The notes beneath the pieces are model-generated. The model did no database searches and had not been told where the DNA came from. It saw only the letters and a program-made list of their open reading frames with translations. A stretch of DNA of 64,000 bases from Penelope pileata (Eukaryota; Chordata; Aves; Galliformes; Cracidae), in contig WBMW01000585.1 of NCBI GenBank assembly GCA_013396635.1, forward strand, positions 539,565-603,564, written 5' to 3'. A program made the position numbers and the translations under genes. Positions 27,121 to 38,840 of this stretch are shown here, in pieces; the first letter of the stretch is position 1; each line of letters begins with the position of its first letter.

Positions 27121-28861
27121 TGGACCAACAGACCTTGAACAATTTTAGTCTAGTTACTACAGAGTTTTCAACCTCTGAAACAATACACTGATATTAGCTG
27201 TTATATGGACCTATTGTTTAATTTATTTAACTTTGTTAATAAATTTATTGTTTGTTAACAGATTTATTAATCTGTTTCTAAATAAGGTTTCTAAATAGTG
27301 TTATATGATGGGATGGCAAACTGGACTTACCCTTTGCACTTTCCAGCTGTATGTTCCCACAAATCTTTCCTTTCCTGGCTGGAAGAAGCAAGTGGGATGA
27401 GCTTTTAAAGAATAGAGTGGTGATCCTGCAGTTGAGTACAACACATTTTTTTAATTACTATTTCAATCAGCTTGCATTTCCTTCCTGCTATGATGGTCTT
27501 TCAAATCTGAATCCCCCAAGAACTGAAAAGAGAGGGCCTTTTCCATCTAAGAGTGTACTCTGGACCTGGAAGTCTCATGGTAGTTGGGCTTACCAAGATA
27601 GGAAACATCAAATGTCACACCCTCACCTTACTTCACCTTCAAGCATAAGAGATTGATTATGAGTAGTTTAGTACAAAAGTAGCTATTCTTAAATTAGGGA
27701 GAATGGGATAATGCCTTACTTAAAAGCTAGATGCCTGCCAAAATGTCAATCAAACCATTCCTGATTTCTGCTAATGTACTGTTCACAAGTAACAGCTTTT
27801 GTTTCCTCCAGAAATCTATCACATTAGCTATTTCCTGTTGATTATTTAGAGTATGTAGCTGATCATCTAAGAACAGCACTGACTGCTGTGCAGTTCGACA
27901 ATTCAGACTTTTGGATACAAGAAGAATAAATAGCACAAAGTAAGCACCTTACATAACAATCAGCTTATGTTCTACTTCACTTATTAATATGTTTCCACAC
28001 TAGAAGGCAAACATTGTTATTGCTTAGAGAATAAGTATTCCAGAGCAATAATGCCAAGCAAACAGACTTGTCGCACACACATTCAGCAGCAGCAAATAAG
28101 AAGGGATTTAATCGTGGTCAAATTGAGCAGCTGGCCAGAATTCCAGTAGACATTTATTTTGGAAGCTTTCAAAGATCTCCCCCACTTGATCTACTTTATG
28201 ATAAGTGTTTCTAATATGTGGCAGTGCTGGTCTAACACCACAAATAATTTGAATGCTCTTTCCAAATATTCCAGCCAGTTGGTCAGAGAGCAAAGTAATT
28301 TTATGAGAGGATTCATTTTCCCTTGTCTTCTTTATGGAAATATTTTGGCTTGTTATAATTGTTTCTTCCTTAATACTACAGCATAACTAGATATTTAGTT
28401 TTCGAATTTAACTTACAAAATTTTTATATAGCAATTAAGCATTATTTTGCCTATTGTGCTTGCTATCTTGGTGTTAAAAAGGAACATTAAAGCAAATGTC
28501 TTCCGAGTAACAGAGTTTTCAAAGTATGCCTGTTGTTAAGAAACATAGGAACCTTCAATATCTTGGAGCCTCTGGAAACTCCCTACTACATACGCTGACA
28601 ATACGACAGCATAGGAACATCCGTGGCAAGTCCACCAAGCCCAGTGACATCATTACGAATGGACAAGACTGGATGCTAAGAAAAGAAATAAAAGGAACAG
28701 AAGGAATATTATATGGTATAATCTCTCCACATCAGCATCAATCAAAATACATACATAAGATAAAAAACAAATGAAAAAGTAGCAATAAAAAAAATGGGAA
28801 AAGTTTGGCTTATAGCCCTTAAATTACATAACAACGAGAAATCCAAAGAACTTATACTGGA
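27121..28861. other. Non-coding sequence, no recognisable element
   Basis: AT-rich sequence with frames below 105 codons. No gene, RNA or repeat is recognised. Confidence 0.5.
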
Positions 28862-28907
28862 CATAACATATGGATATATGTTATGGATATAAATTTTTTT
28901 TTTTTTT
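28862..28907 (+). repeat. Perfect 10-bp hairpin followed by T14
   Basis: CATAACATAT at 28862-28871 and its exact inverted copy ATATGTTATG at 28876-28885 enclose a four-base loop, GGAT. Eight bases later comes a run of 14 T (28894-28907). In a vertebrate nuclear context this is most simply an AT-rich cruciform-prone palindrome next to a homopolymer, not a bacterial-type terminator. Confidence 0.8.
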
Positions 28908-31900
28908 GCTTTGAAACTCCTTATAATGTTCCAGCAACCACCTCAGTGGACTATTAGCAATCTACCCAAATTTGCTACAGAATAAATTCCTGTAACTGAA
29001 ATCAACTGTTTTATTTATTCTGTGCAGGCCAGTACACTTGAATTTAATTAGAATACTGTTTTCTCAGAAGGATGGGAAAATAGGTTTATTGCTTGTGAGC
29101 CCTGTAGAAAGGCTGTCACACTACTCAGATCCCCAGAGCTTAAAGCCACGAGCCAAAAAATTGTCTGTACAGATCCCAGATACCCCTCACATAGCTCTGC
29201 TAACCCCTACCCTCAGCAGAGGCATCCAGTTTTGACCTGATGCAACACAGACAGTGTATTTGACATAGCAGTACATCATCACTGTATTTATCCATAAGAA
29301 ACAGCCCTGGTTCTGCCTGTTCCTGCTCTCATTTTCCAGTGTTACTTTTAAATCACTGATGCCAGAACCAGTGCCAGAGGCGGATGTAAAAATATCTGCT
29401 TGCTCCTACCATTCTCCTGTGCAGACAGCCATGGCTCTTGTTAGCCTTTTTTTGCCACTGTGCCAGAAGCATCAACAGATTTTCCCTGTCTAGGGATTTT
29501 TAGACCCTGTCGATCATAAGATTTGGATTTATGACACAGTTCAATGCCAGTTGGCTTCAATGGTCATTAGATTGCACTCTGGAGGATTTCTGAGACACAA
29601 ACAGCAGAATGAATTGGAGTACTGGATCCCTAGAGACTGACTCTAAAACAGCCTTATGTCTTCTCTTGGCTGCAAAGCTGTGGAGTGGACAACGATTTCT
29701 ATAGTGCGAGTACTGTATTCTAGTAATCAGTTCTTCATTCAGCTTAAAAAGCAAACACCACCTTGGCTTCAGAAGAGAAAAAATTAAAAGTGATTTTTTT
29801 CATTCAAATAGACATAACTAAGTATGAAAGGATGAACTCCAATTTACACCAAAGAAAAATAATACTGCACTCTCAGAAAAGGGAAAAAGTCTGTTCTGGA
29901 ACTTGTCGAGTTTTCCTGACCAACAGAACAGAAATTAGAAGAGGTAGGCACAGAGTCTGTGCAACTACACAATTATCTTGTAAGTAGTTACTGAAGGAAT
30001 GGATTTTGTGAGAAAACTGGAATCAGCTCGTTGCAGGATAAGTAAAAGCTTCTTTAGCTGTAGCCAACTGCAGTTTAATTTAAACTACACTCATGATGAC
30101 AAAAAGCATAGTAGTTAAATTGCTTGAACTAATAATACCCTGCCCATGTATTTTGCTTACAGAAAGTCATTAATATCATAATGACTACCTATGACAGACA
30201 GGCTGCACTGTGTGCAACTATCCTATTAAGTTTAGCTAGGAAGGATTGTCCAGCTATAATTCAGTGCTGAGTAAGTTGGGCATTTGAACAGAATGGCAAT
30301 TTGAGCTACGTTGTTTATGTATACAAGCAGCCTGAGATGACTCTGCTAAACATACTGCTTTCTGCATGTATCTCTTCAGCAGGACATCTTGCGTGGTGCT
30401 ATGATATGTACTAGTATTGGACAGAGAAAACCAGAAGAGGGAGAGCACAGCTAGTCCAACTAAGCATTTTGTCCTCAAGACCATTTTTTACCAAATTCTT
30501 TAGAGATTGAATGAACTTGTTTGGACAGCTGTGGTTACAGAATAGCCATGTCTGGCAGGTGACATATCCTACCTCACCTACTTCGAGGTGGGAATTAAGA
30601 ACAGAGCTACTTACAAAACTACAGTCTTTAGAATATCCTCTGCAACTTTCTTCTATTAAACTAGTTGTTTTGTGAGGAACAGCCTCTTTTTGTTTATACC
30701 TACTGGTTTGATCCCATATAGGAACTTGGCCCCGTTGTGCAGACCTTGCCTTATCGTGCAGGTAGGCATGCAGCTTTTTGATTTGCGTAGCACAGAGAAC
30801 AGTCTAACCTTTACTTTGGATTTCTTGGATTGCAATTGCATTCACCTCTCAACAGTTATTAGCAGTCTTACTTGTGATTATATAGCAGTACTCTTCCTTT
30901 TTGCCCAGTCAGAGAGCCAAAGAGATTGAATAATAATAATTAATAATAATTAATAATTGAATCCTGCCCTCCAAATAGAGAATAATGGTTTACTAAATTT
31001 ATGTGATTGCATTTCAGTGACCAACAAACTCAGTGCAAAATTTGAGGTTAAAGTTCACTCAAAAAAAATTAATCCAGGAATTCTGAATTTTGTACCCAAT
31101 TCCTCATTTTTTCTGATATTTCTCAAAGGTCCAAAGAATTTCAAAGTATAACCTCTCTTTTTGCCCATGTTTCAAGAGTGCAGGATGCTGTGAGGAGGAG
31201 CTGTACCTAATATGCACTTATGGAATCTCTATCTGAGAAAAAGAAACTCTGGTGGTTTATCTCATCAGAATACTACAGCCCAGCCAATTTCTCTGTTCTC
31301 TACTTCTAATACTATGTTAGTTCTACTTACGCTTCCTTTATCAGCTGCCATCAGCTGCCCTGTATATTGTGACACATCATGGAAAAGATGGAAAGTCTTG
31401 AGTGCATGTCATTGTCTACCTTATTAACCATTACACTCTCATCAGAAGCAACAAGCATGTTTTTTGTTTGTTCGCGTTTTTCTACCCCTTTATTTAACAG
31501 CAATTCTTGGTGCCTTAAAAGTAATCCGTGTGAAGGATGATAAGGAAATCTTGAGTCTCACAACAGGTTGCTGCCTCTGAACATGCTGATCGGATCAGCT
31601 GGGCTCAATGAAATTCTAGAGCACACAGTCAACCTGTTAAAGCACTCATGCACAAGGACAGCAAGTGTGTTTTCAAGCTGTAGATCAAACATCAGCTGTG
31701 TCTCTCAAAAAGCAAGTTAAATCTCATGCACAATTCCTGGATGCTATGCATTTCAGCAGTGGTGGGTGAGCAGCTGCAGGTCTGTGGCAAAGGCATTGCA
31801 GTGGCAGTGGTGAGTAGCCCTGGGTGCTGGATCACACCTAGTCAAATATTGAAGTGCTGTTTTTTGACTATTTTCCACAGGGTCTGGTTTGCTTTAAACC

Positions 31901-32237
31901 ACTGCTTGCTTGTTATACTGTTTATAAATAGGTACCTTTAGGACATCTCTGGAACTATTTGTTAATCCCCCTGAATGTCTGCATTTTAGCATGACATTTT
32001 TTATTTGAAAATATCTACTCAAAAATGTTATACGTTATTCACCACAGGAAGCAAAACCAATAACAGATTGCACAGCAGACTATATACATGCAGGGGGGAA
32101 AAAACAAAGCCTGTGCCCTCTGATGCAGTGCAGATTCAGAAAATTCTCCTTCCTACCTTTGGTACGTGGATTTTCACATCAAACTGATGCTTCCAGTCAG
32201 TCTGAATTATTCTGTGGAACAATTTACTAATCCAAAA
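28908..32237. other. Non-coding sequence with a small AAT tandem
   Basis: No gene is recognised. At 30929-30958 there is a tandem of the decamer TAATAATAAT (about 2.7 copies), an AAT-type microsatellite with a period-10 interruption. The rest appears single-copy. Confidence 0.55.
30929..30958 (+). repeat. (AAT)n-type short tandem repeat
   Basis: The decamer TAATAATAAT is repeated twice exactly and once partly. It is a short microsatellite and likely polymorphic in length. Confidence 0.85.
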
Positions 32238-32846
32238 GTTTGGGTTGTGTCAAAAGAGGGGTGGCAGCAGGGAGAGGGAGGTGATTGTCCCTCTCCATTA
32301 TACCTTTGTAAGGTCTCATCTGGAGTACTGCATGAAGGCCTGGGGCCCTCAGCACCGGAAGGATGCAGAGCTGTTGGAGAGGGTCCAGGGCAGGGCCACG
32401 AAGATGATGAGAGGGCTGGAGCACCTCTCCTATGGGAAAAGGTTGAGGGAGTTGGGCTTTGTTCAGCCTTGAGAAGAGAAGGCTCTGGGGAGACCTCATT
32501 AGGGCCTACCAGTACTTGAAGGGAGCTTACAAACAGGAGGGGGACAGACTTTTTACGCAGCTTAACAGTGACAGGACAAGGGGGAACGGCTTTAAACTGA
32601 AAGAGGGGAGATTTAGGTTAGGTGTTAGGAAAAAATTTTTTTACTCAGAGAGTAGTGAGGCACTGGGACAGGCTGCCCAGAGAAGTTGTGGATGTTCCAT
32701 CCCTGGAGGTGTTTAAGGCCAGGTTGGATGGGTTCCTGGGCAGCCTGATCTGGTGGGAAGCAACCCTGCCCATGACAGGGGGTTGGAGCTAGATGATCTT
32801 TAGGGGCCCTTTAAACCTAAGCTGTTCTGTGATTCTATGATTCTAA
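32238..32846 (+). mobile_element. CR1 LINE, 5'-truncated, best-preserved copy
   Basis: The 5' end enters CR1 abruptly at TTGGGTTGTGTCAAAAGAGGGGT, which corresponds to the ORF2 'LGCIKRG' region. The element then runs without a large gap to the canonical CR1 3' terminus TGTGATTCTATGATTCTA (to 32845). It therefore lacks the endonuclease and reverse transcriptase domains, in keeping with incomplete reverse transcription at insertion. The 3' untranslated part includes the usual 'GGTTGGAGCTAGATGATCTTTAGGGGCCC' phrase before the terminal repeats. The text is close to the avian CR1 consensus, so this is a younger insertion than the relics at 24900 and 35190. No target-site duplication is obvious by eye. 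Confidence 0.96.
32262..32792 (+). pseudogene. CR1 ORF2 C-terminal fragment, frameshifted
   Basis: This is the distal part of the CR1 ORF2 polyprotein, downstream of the reverse transcriptase palm. In order, the readable blocks are REVIVPLHYTFVRSHLEYC, WGPQHRKDAELLERVQGR, ATKMMRGLEHLSY and LRELGF in the first frame. An extra base near 32458 then shifts the frame to LFSLEKRRLWGDLI, AYQYLKGAYKQEGDRLFT and RGNGFKLKEGRFRLGVRKKF. A second shift between about 32640 and 32660 gives RHWDRLPREVVDVPSLEVF and KARLDGFLGSLIW, and the frame stops at TAG (32790-32792). With two shifts and no N-terminal domains it cannot make a working protein. In intact CR1 this region forms the carboxyl end of the retrotransposition enzyme. 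Confidence 0.93.
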
Positions 32847-35189
32847 GAAAGGCTGCATTACTGAAGAAGATTATTTGTCAACAGCAGAAAAAATCTATCA
32901 GAAATTAAGATACAGCATTTCTACCCTAGTGTTTTGATTTGGATTTAGCTTGATCATGCATGTGGTACCCTTTCCATCTAATTGAGGTGATTTAAGTGTT
33001 TGAAGCCAGGTTTAAGCTGTTTGTAGACTTAGAGGAGACCGAGAGGCAGGCAAAGCTCTGTGAATTATTTAGTGCTACTGCAGAATGAGACGGTCAAACC
33101 TTCTCAATGATTTACTGGGAATCTTGCAGTTCACCAAGTCAAATAGGACCTAATCCTCTGCAGCTAAAAGCCACAGGGACTCTGCTAGAACCTGTGCACG
33201 TATATCTATTCCAACCCATTTTTGAACTGTAAGCCTTAAATCTAAGAATTCAAATTTAAGAATAATTAATTCTCCGGCTTCACCCATATCCTCTTTGCCT
33301 ACACAGTTTTGTATCAGTTGACCATTTTACAGAAAAGCTTCTAAAAAAAAACTAAAGTAGTTGAATAACTTATTGAGCCCTAGATACGGTATCTGCAGGG
33401 CAATGTGCAGAAACTGCTCTTCTGCGACCCACAGTGAAGCTGTTGTCAAAAGCATGGAAATTCTTCTCACTACTGCAATCTTAGACATGAACTGCAGAAA
33501 GAGGACAATTGTCAGACAAAAGCCTGATCTTTGCATTCATAGGACACCTTTCAGCATTCTGTAGGAATACAGGGGACATTAGATCCTGCAATAACATCAT
33601 TTCCACTGGAGCCATCTAATAAAGACTGGTATATTTGCAACAGGAGCAAACAAGAGCATTCTTTTCAGACACAGCTGCTGGTTTCAAGTCACTCTCCATG
33701 TTGCCTTTTCTTTTCCATTCACTCAGAAATCCATGTATAGCTCTTATGTTATGTCCAGTGAAAAGTAACAACTCTGGGTCAGTTCCTCAGGTAGCATAAA
33801 TCAATGTGGCTGTACTGACTTCAGTGTTGCCATCAAATGTAGCTGAAGGTCTAACTATGCTGACATTTAATTCCTGTGTTCGAAACATGACTACGTGCAC
33901 AAACACTGAGAGCCCTTAAATTAAATGTTTTTATTCAAGGGGAAGAAATACTCACTTTAGCAGAAACTAACAGCCCTGCAGCTTTCAGCTCTTTCTAAAT
34001 AACTCCAATGAGCAAATCAATCAACACTTTTTTTCCAAGCTTACAACAGAATGCAGTAGATTTACTATAAGTGTTAGATTTTTTTTGCTGGTATATGTGT
34101 GTATCTGAAGAAAAACATAAATAACATGAAAGTTCTAGTTAATATAGCTCCGAGCAGGAATATGTTTTTTCCTTCATGTATGATTTTCATGGCTATATTC
34201 AGGCTGTGATGTTATTCATCTCTTTATTCTCAATTCAGCACAGCTGTCTGCAACTGACACACAGAGCGAGTGCATAATCTGGAGTACATGACGGGAAAGC
34301 CAGGTGAATAAAGCAGCATGCATTTGCAACATAGTAGAACATTTGAATCTCGTTTTTTTTTCATGTTAGTTTTCTAGTTCCCTGTCCACAGTCTCTTCAC
34401 AGTGTCTGGTCTGGGAAGTAATCACCTGTGACACTCTAAACTCATTCAGTCTTGGTAAAGCTGGAACAAAGGCATGACAAAACAGGCAGGGAGCAATAGG
34501 ACATCCTTATCTGGAGCCCTGCCACTGGTCCCATGGGCACATGAGGGGAAGAGCTAGGTGAGCAATTTGCCACCTAAAATGAGACAGATCAGCTACAGCC
34601 TTGTCATCCAAACACATTTTGTGCCTCTGCTTTGGAAGTCTAAGTATCTAAGCCTTCTACATCTGCACCTGGGCTTGGGAAGTGAGGCTGCTCCTCTGCC
34701 CTGATCCCTAGTGCCCCCCATCCAGAGGGCTGCCTGGCACTTTGCTTTGCCATACTGTCAAATCCCTTGGGCTGGGCAGCTTTCTCAGCCTTTGAATGAA
34801 AAATAAACAGCAGAGGTCAGGGTACATTTCTCAAAGCTCAGTGCTGTCCGTGGACTGCTGTGCTAAGAAGAGCACCAGAAGTCTCGCTGGCTTTTTAGCC
34901 ATCAGATCTTAGCTCTTCCGACTGTACAAGAGAAGAAAAGGACACCAAGCAACAGGACACCGCTGTGTCTGAACAGCACGAGTGATGAAGCCTTTACTGC
35001 CTGAGAAGCAAATGTATTAGGAAGATAAAGAGGGGCCATGATAGATTAAATGTTGCTGGGAGATGAAGCTGATATCCTTAAGGGTCCAAGTGATTTTTTC
35101 ATCCTAAGAAATGGAGGGCCTGTAATTTCCCAGAGTCCATGTTTTCCTTGAGGGGAATAGAAATGCTAAAGTAAAAAACCTCACTGCAG
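32847..35189. other. Non-coding sequence, no recognisable gene
   Basis: Single-copy looking sequence with a GC-richer patch at about 34480-34780. No recognisable exon or repeat. Confidence 0.5.
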
Positions 35190-35480
35190 TAGAGAAGATA
35201 ATAAGGCAATTAAAGCTCTCAGTACTATTAAAAAGTTGACAAAGCACCAGGACAAGATGAAATACATCACTGAAATCAGCATGGAAAGAGCAAATAAAAT
35301 CGAAAAGCCTTTGGTGAAGAATTTTGATTGCTTACTAATGGCAGTGTTAGTACCAGAGGATAGGGTAATTTCAATATGTAAGGAAGGAGCAAGGTTAAAA
35401 ATGGGCACATTTCACCTGAATTTCAGGAAATTAGTCAATAATGTATCTTAAGATGAATTGATTTGAAAGGTCAGGCAGGA
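35190..35480 (+). mobile_element. Ancient CR1-like LINE fragment (RT N-terminal part)
   Basis: At 35238-35270 the frame reads DKAPGQDEIHH, matching the 'KAPGPDGIHP' motif near the start of non-LTR reverse transcriptases. About 70 bases on, from roughly 35350, the text reads VPEDRVISICKEGAR, matching CR1 'VPEDWRVANVTPIFKKGSR' with loss of one residue. LNFRKLVNN beyond it fits 'GNYRPVSLTS'. The spacing between the motifs agrees with the family. The fragment is strongly decayed and appears to be cut at both ends, with no 3' terminus visible. It carries an earlier part of the enzyme than the relics at 24900 and 26540. Confidence 0.7.
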
Positions 35481-38400
35481 TGGTGACATTGCTGTAAGTG
35501 GGAAAATTAGCAAAACTGGTAAGATATCGCCCTTTGGGAGGTAGCCAAAGGTTCCAATAAGGTGACATAAAGCCTTAAGAGAAAGTGATCTATATTATCA
35601 AAATCCATAAACAGGCCATCCTTTCTGGCCACATTCTTTATAATCCAAATACTTTGTAAAACTGAAAGAAGATACCTACATCCATCTGTATTTTCTGTTG
35701 TTGCCCCACTGGCTGCTTTACATTACGTCAGTGCGCAGTGATGTCAGAAAACAGCTCATAGTGAGAGCAGATTGAAGGAAATAAAGTTTATCAGATATGG
35801 CTTTGCTGCCTGTCTCCGTCTCCAGGTTTTCCTCAGTGACAGAAAAACTAAAGGATGCTCAGCCCCTCCCAGTGATTCAGCACTGTTCCATTTCTTGGAG
35901 TATAAAAATAAATTAATAAATGCTAGAATGTCACCTACCACAGTGGGCTCTGGCAGAAAGTTTCTCTCTGGGCTTTGTGCTCACTAGGAGAAGCTAAATC
36001 ACAAGAAATCTCCCAGATAGTCTTCTGTCTCTTTATCCCTCAAAAATCACAGTGCCTAATGGAGTGATTCCCACTGATGGAGTTACTCATTTTACTAATC
36101 TGATGCAAATCCATCAAGTTATCCATAAGACAGCTACAGAAATCTGTATGAACATTTGAAGGAGCTCGTAATGCATAGTCAGCTGAATAAGTAAAAAGTA
36201 AAATAGAGATTACACTGAAAACTTTTCTTTTCACAGATCTTACCTTGAAAAAAAAGAGATTTTATAACAGAACATAGGCTTAGATTTTTTTTCATTATAA
36301 TGAGTGCTGAAAATAATTAAGAATACCACTAAACAAAAGTTGGCTTCAAATTGAAAAATGATTATTTCAGTGTCTGAAACTTTGAAGAAAAAAATCACTG
36401 CCAGAAGACAAAATGGGGAGTACTGGGAGACCTTAAAAAATGGATGTTTGAGGATTATTTCCATATTTAGCTTAATCCATTCATATTTTGAACAGCACTG
36501 GAAAAAAAGACATATTATTATTATCAGCAAATATTACTTTTCTAGAGATAGAAAGAGCAAATTAGAGATTTAATTTAAAGTTTTAGAATAAAGTTTTGAA
36601 AAGGAAATTTGGATAATCATAAAAATCACTGATAGCAAGGCTTAATGGGTTCTGTGGGATATGCACTAAAAAGAAACATTTGAGGGTGAACATACGTTAT
36701 GTTAAAAATTAAATTCTATTCTACATGAGAACCTTTTTGCATTGACAAAGGAATAAATTTGATGACTTAATGAGATTTGCCATCTCTAATGTTTATGATT
36801 CAGTATATTAAATATGACCTAATTTCTATGATATATGATGCGTATGAGAGGCATATGGGATCCTGAAAGAAAAAAAAAATCCATTGATTGGTGGCAATAC
36901 ACTACTTAAGGGACAGTGAAATTTAATCGAAGGATCATGAAGGTGTCATGGAAGAAATGTGGCTTCCTGAATCTTGACAGCTGCCTTTGCTGTGTTACGA
37001 GTGGTCCTTTCCTGCTCTTTAGTGCAAGGATGAATAAGTGATCCGTGCACATTAGCAAACTGAAGTCTTCTACTTTCAGCAAAACCTGTGCAAGACTGTG
37101 CACATGGATCTGTAGACCGAAGAGCAGCTACCCATGACTTTCCCTTTCTCACGTATTCCTCTAGTTGGAAGGCAGCTCTGACCTTTTTCTGAAACGCACT
37201 GAGAAGCATCAACAAGAGACATCCGAGAAAGGTTCTTACTCCAAAGTTTTCCTTCAGTAGAACAATCCTGGATCGTGTAAATACCTTTATGATGAGAGGG
37301 TGCACAGAAGCCAGAAGAAAATTGGATTGAAGAAGTGTCCCATGCTCACACTTTCCCAAATAAAATAGACCTGACATTTGTATCTGGAGCATGGAGAGCA
37401 TCTGGAGCTCTGAGGGGATGCATGATCCTGAAGACCTTGTCAGATAATCACTTTTCCTCACAACCTGCTCAGGACCCCTGTTAAAGAACCTGTGGAGCTC
37501 TCAGGAACAGATTGGAGTAGATGCCAACCCGTTGCTGACAGCTACTCAGGATAATTATACTCTTGCAGCCTGGCTGATGGAGCTTGTACAGGACGGTGCA
37601 AGAACAGTGAACTAGCCTCCTTGCTCTAGGACACAATCAATACTAAATTAGCCTTTAATTACAAGTCTTTTAATTATTCAGTGTTGACTTATGGTATGAA
37701 GCAGCTGCCATAAATCTTTCTAAAGTAAAGACTTTGATTCTCAGTATTCTCTCATTATCTCCTATAGTATCCTTGTGCAGGAAAATATAAGACCTCTATT
37801 GACATCATTTCAGAATTTTTATAAGACTAATCCAGGAGCCATGCTGCTGCTCAGCAAGAGTAATAATAAATTTAAAAGCCTCTGGCTGTTCTTAGATGGC
37901 ATTACCAAGTAGAGAGTGATTTGCCTGAAGTTTGATAGATCTTAATCAATTTCAGTGTAGAAGGGAATAATTTTTATCTGCAGTTCTTGAAAAATTCTTC
38001 ACCAAATTGCTCTGAAAGTGGATATCCATAACTACAGCATGGGTCCCAATGTCATTTAATCCCAAATCTAAATCTCTCTCTACCTAGACTAGATCTGAAA
38101 ATTCTTGTTCTCTAAAAAAAATGTGGTTTGATGTCTGTTTATAATGTACTCAAAGAGATACACTTACCTGGTAGAGGTGTCTATAGTGTATCTGATGCCT
38201 ATTTAGCTATATATCTATGCGCAGAGAGATGCCTGTTTTATTCTGGCTGTTTACTTTTTATAAAAGTAGTAGCATCTTTCGCCCTTATTTCATGCATTGC
38301 AATAAAAGGTGAAACAACTGGAAAAGTAAACCTTGTGACACTTGTGACAGAACTTAAAAATGAATTTTTCAATGCTTTGTGCAAGTTATAAATGACGTGA

Positions 38401-38813
38401 AACCCTGAAACTCATGGTCTTCTGCTTACAAATAATCTCTTGAATCAATATTTCTGCATTGAAACTGCTACAGGGGATTTATGACTCTGGCTTCCATCCC
38501 ACAGATGGAGGAGGGGATGCACCTTCTCCCCCTGCATACTCACAGCATCGTCTGGTATGCACATGCCACTTGAAAACACAAAAAATTCAACAAGTTTCGA
38601 GACTTAGCTGAGAGAGGAAAGTAGGCGTAGCATTAAACATTATCTCAAGTACCTGTTCATATACGGAGTGGTGAGATACCAGCCTGTACCCTCCTGTGGC
38701 CTGGGATGAAAGGACATCCTGTATTTTCTGCTTCAGTTGTTACCAGAAGATCTGCCCCATTCTCTACTGGCACTTTGGCATTTGCCCAGAACTTGGAAGT
38801 AGATACACATACC

Positions 38814-38840
38814 AAAAAAAAAAAAAGAGAGAGAGAAAAA
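38814..38840 (+). repeat. A13 followed by (GA)n, A-rich tract
   Basis: An uninterrupted A13 continues into GAGAGAGAG and AAAAA. It is low-complexity sequence; no retroposed body is recognised upstream. Confidence 0.8.
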
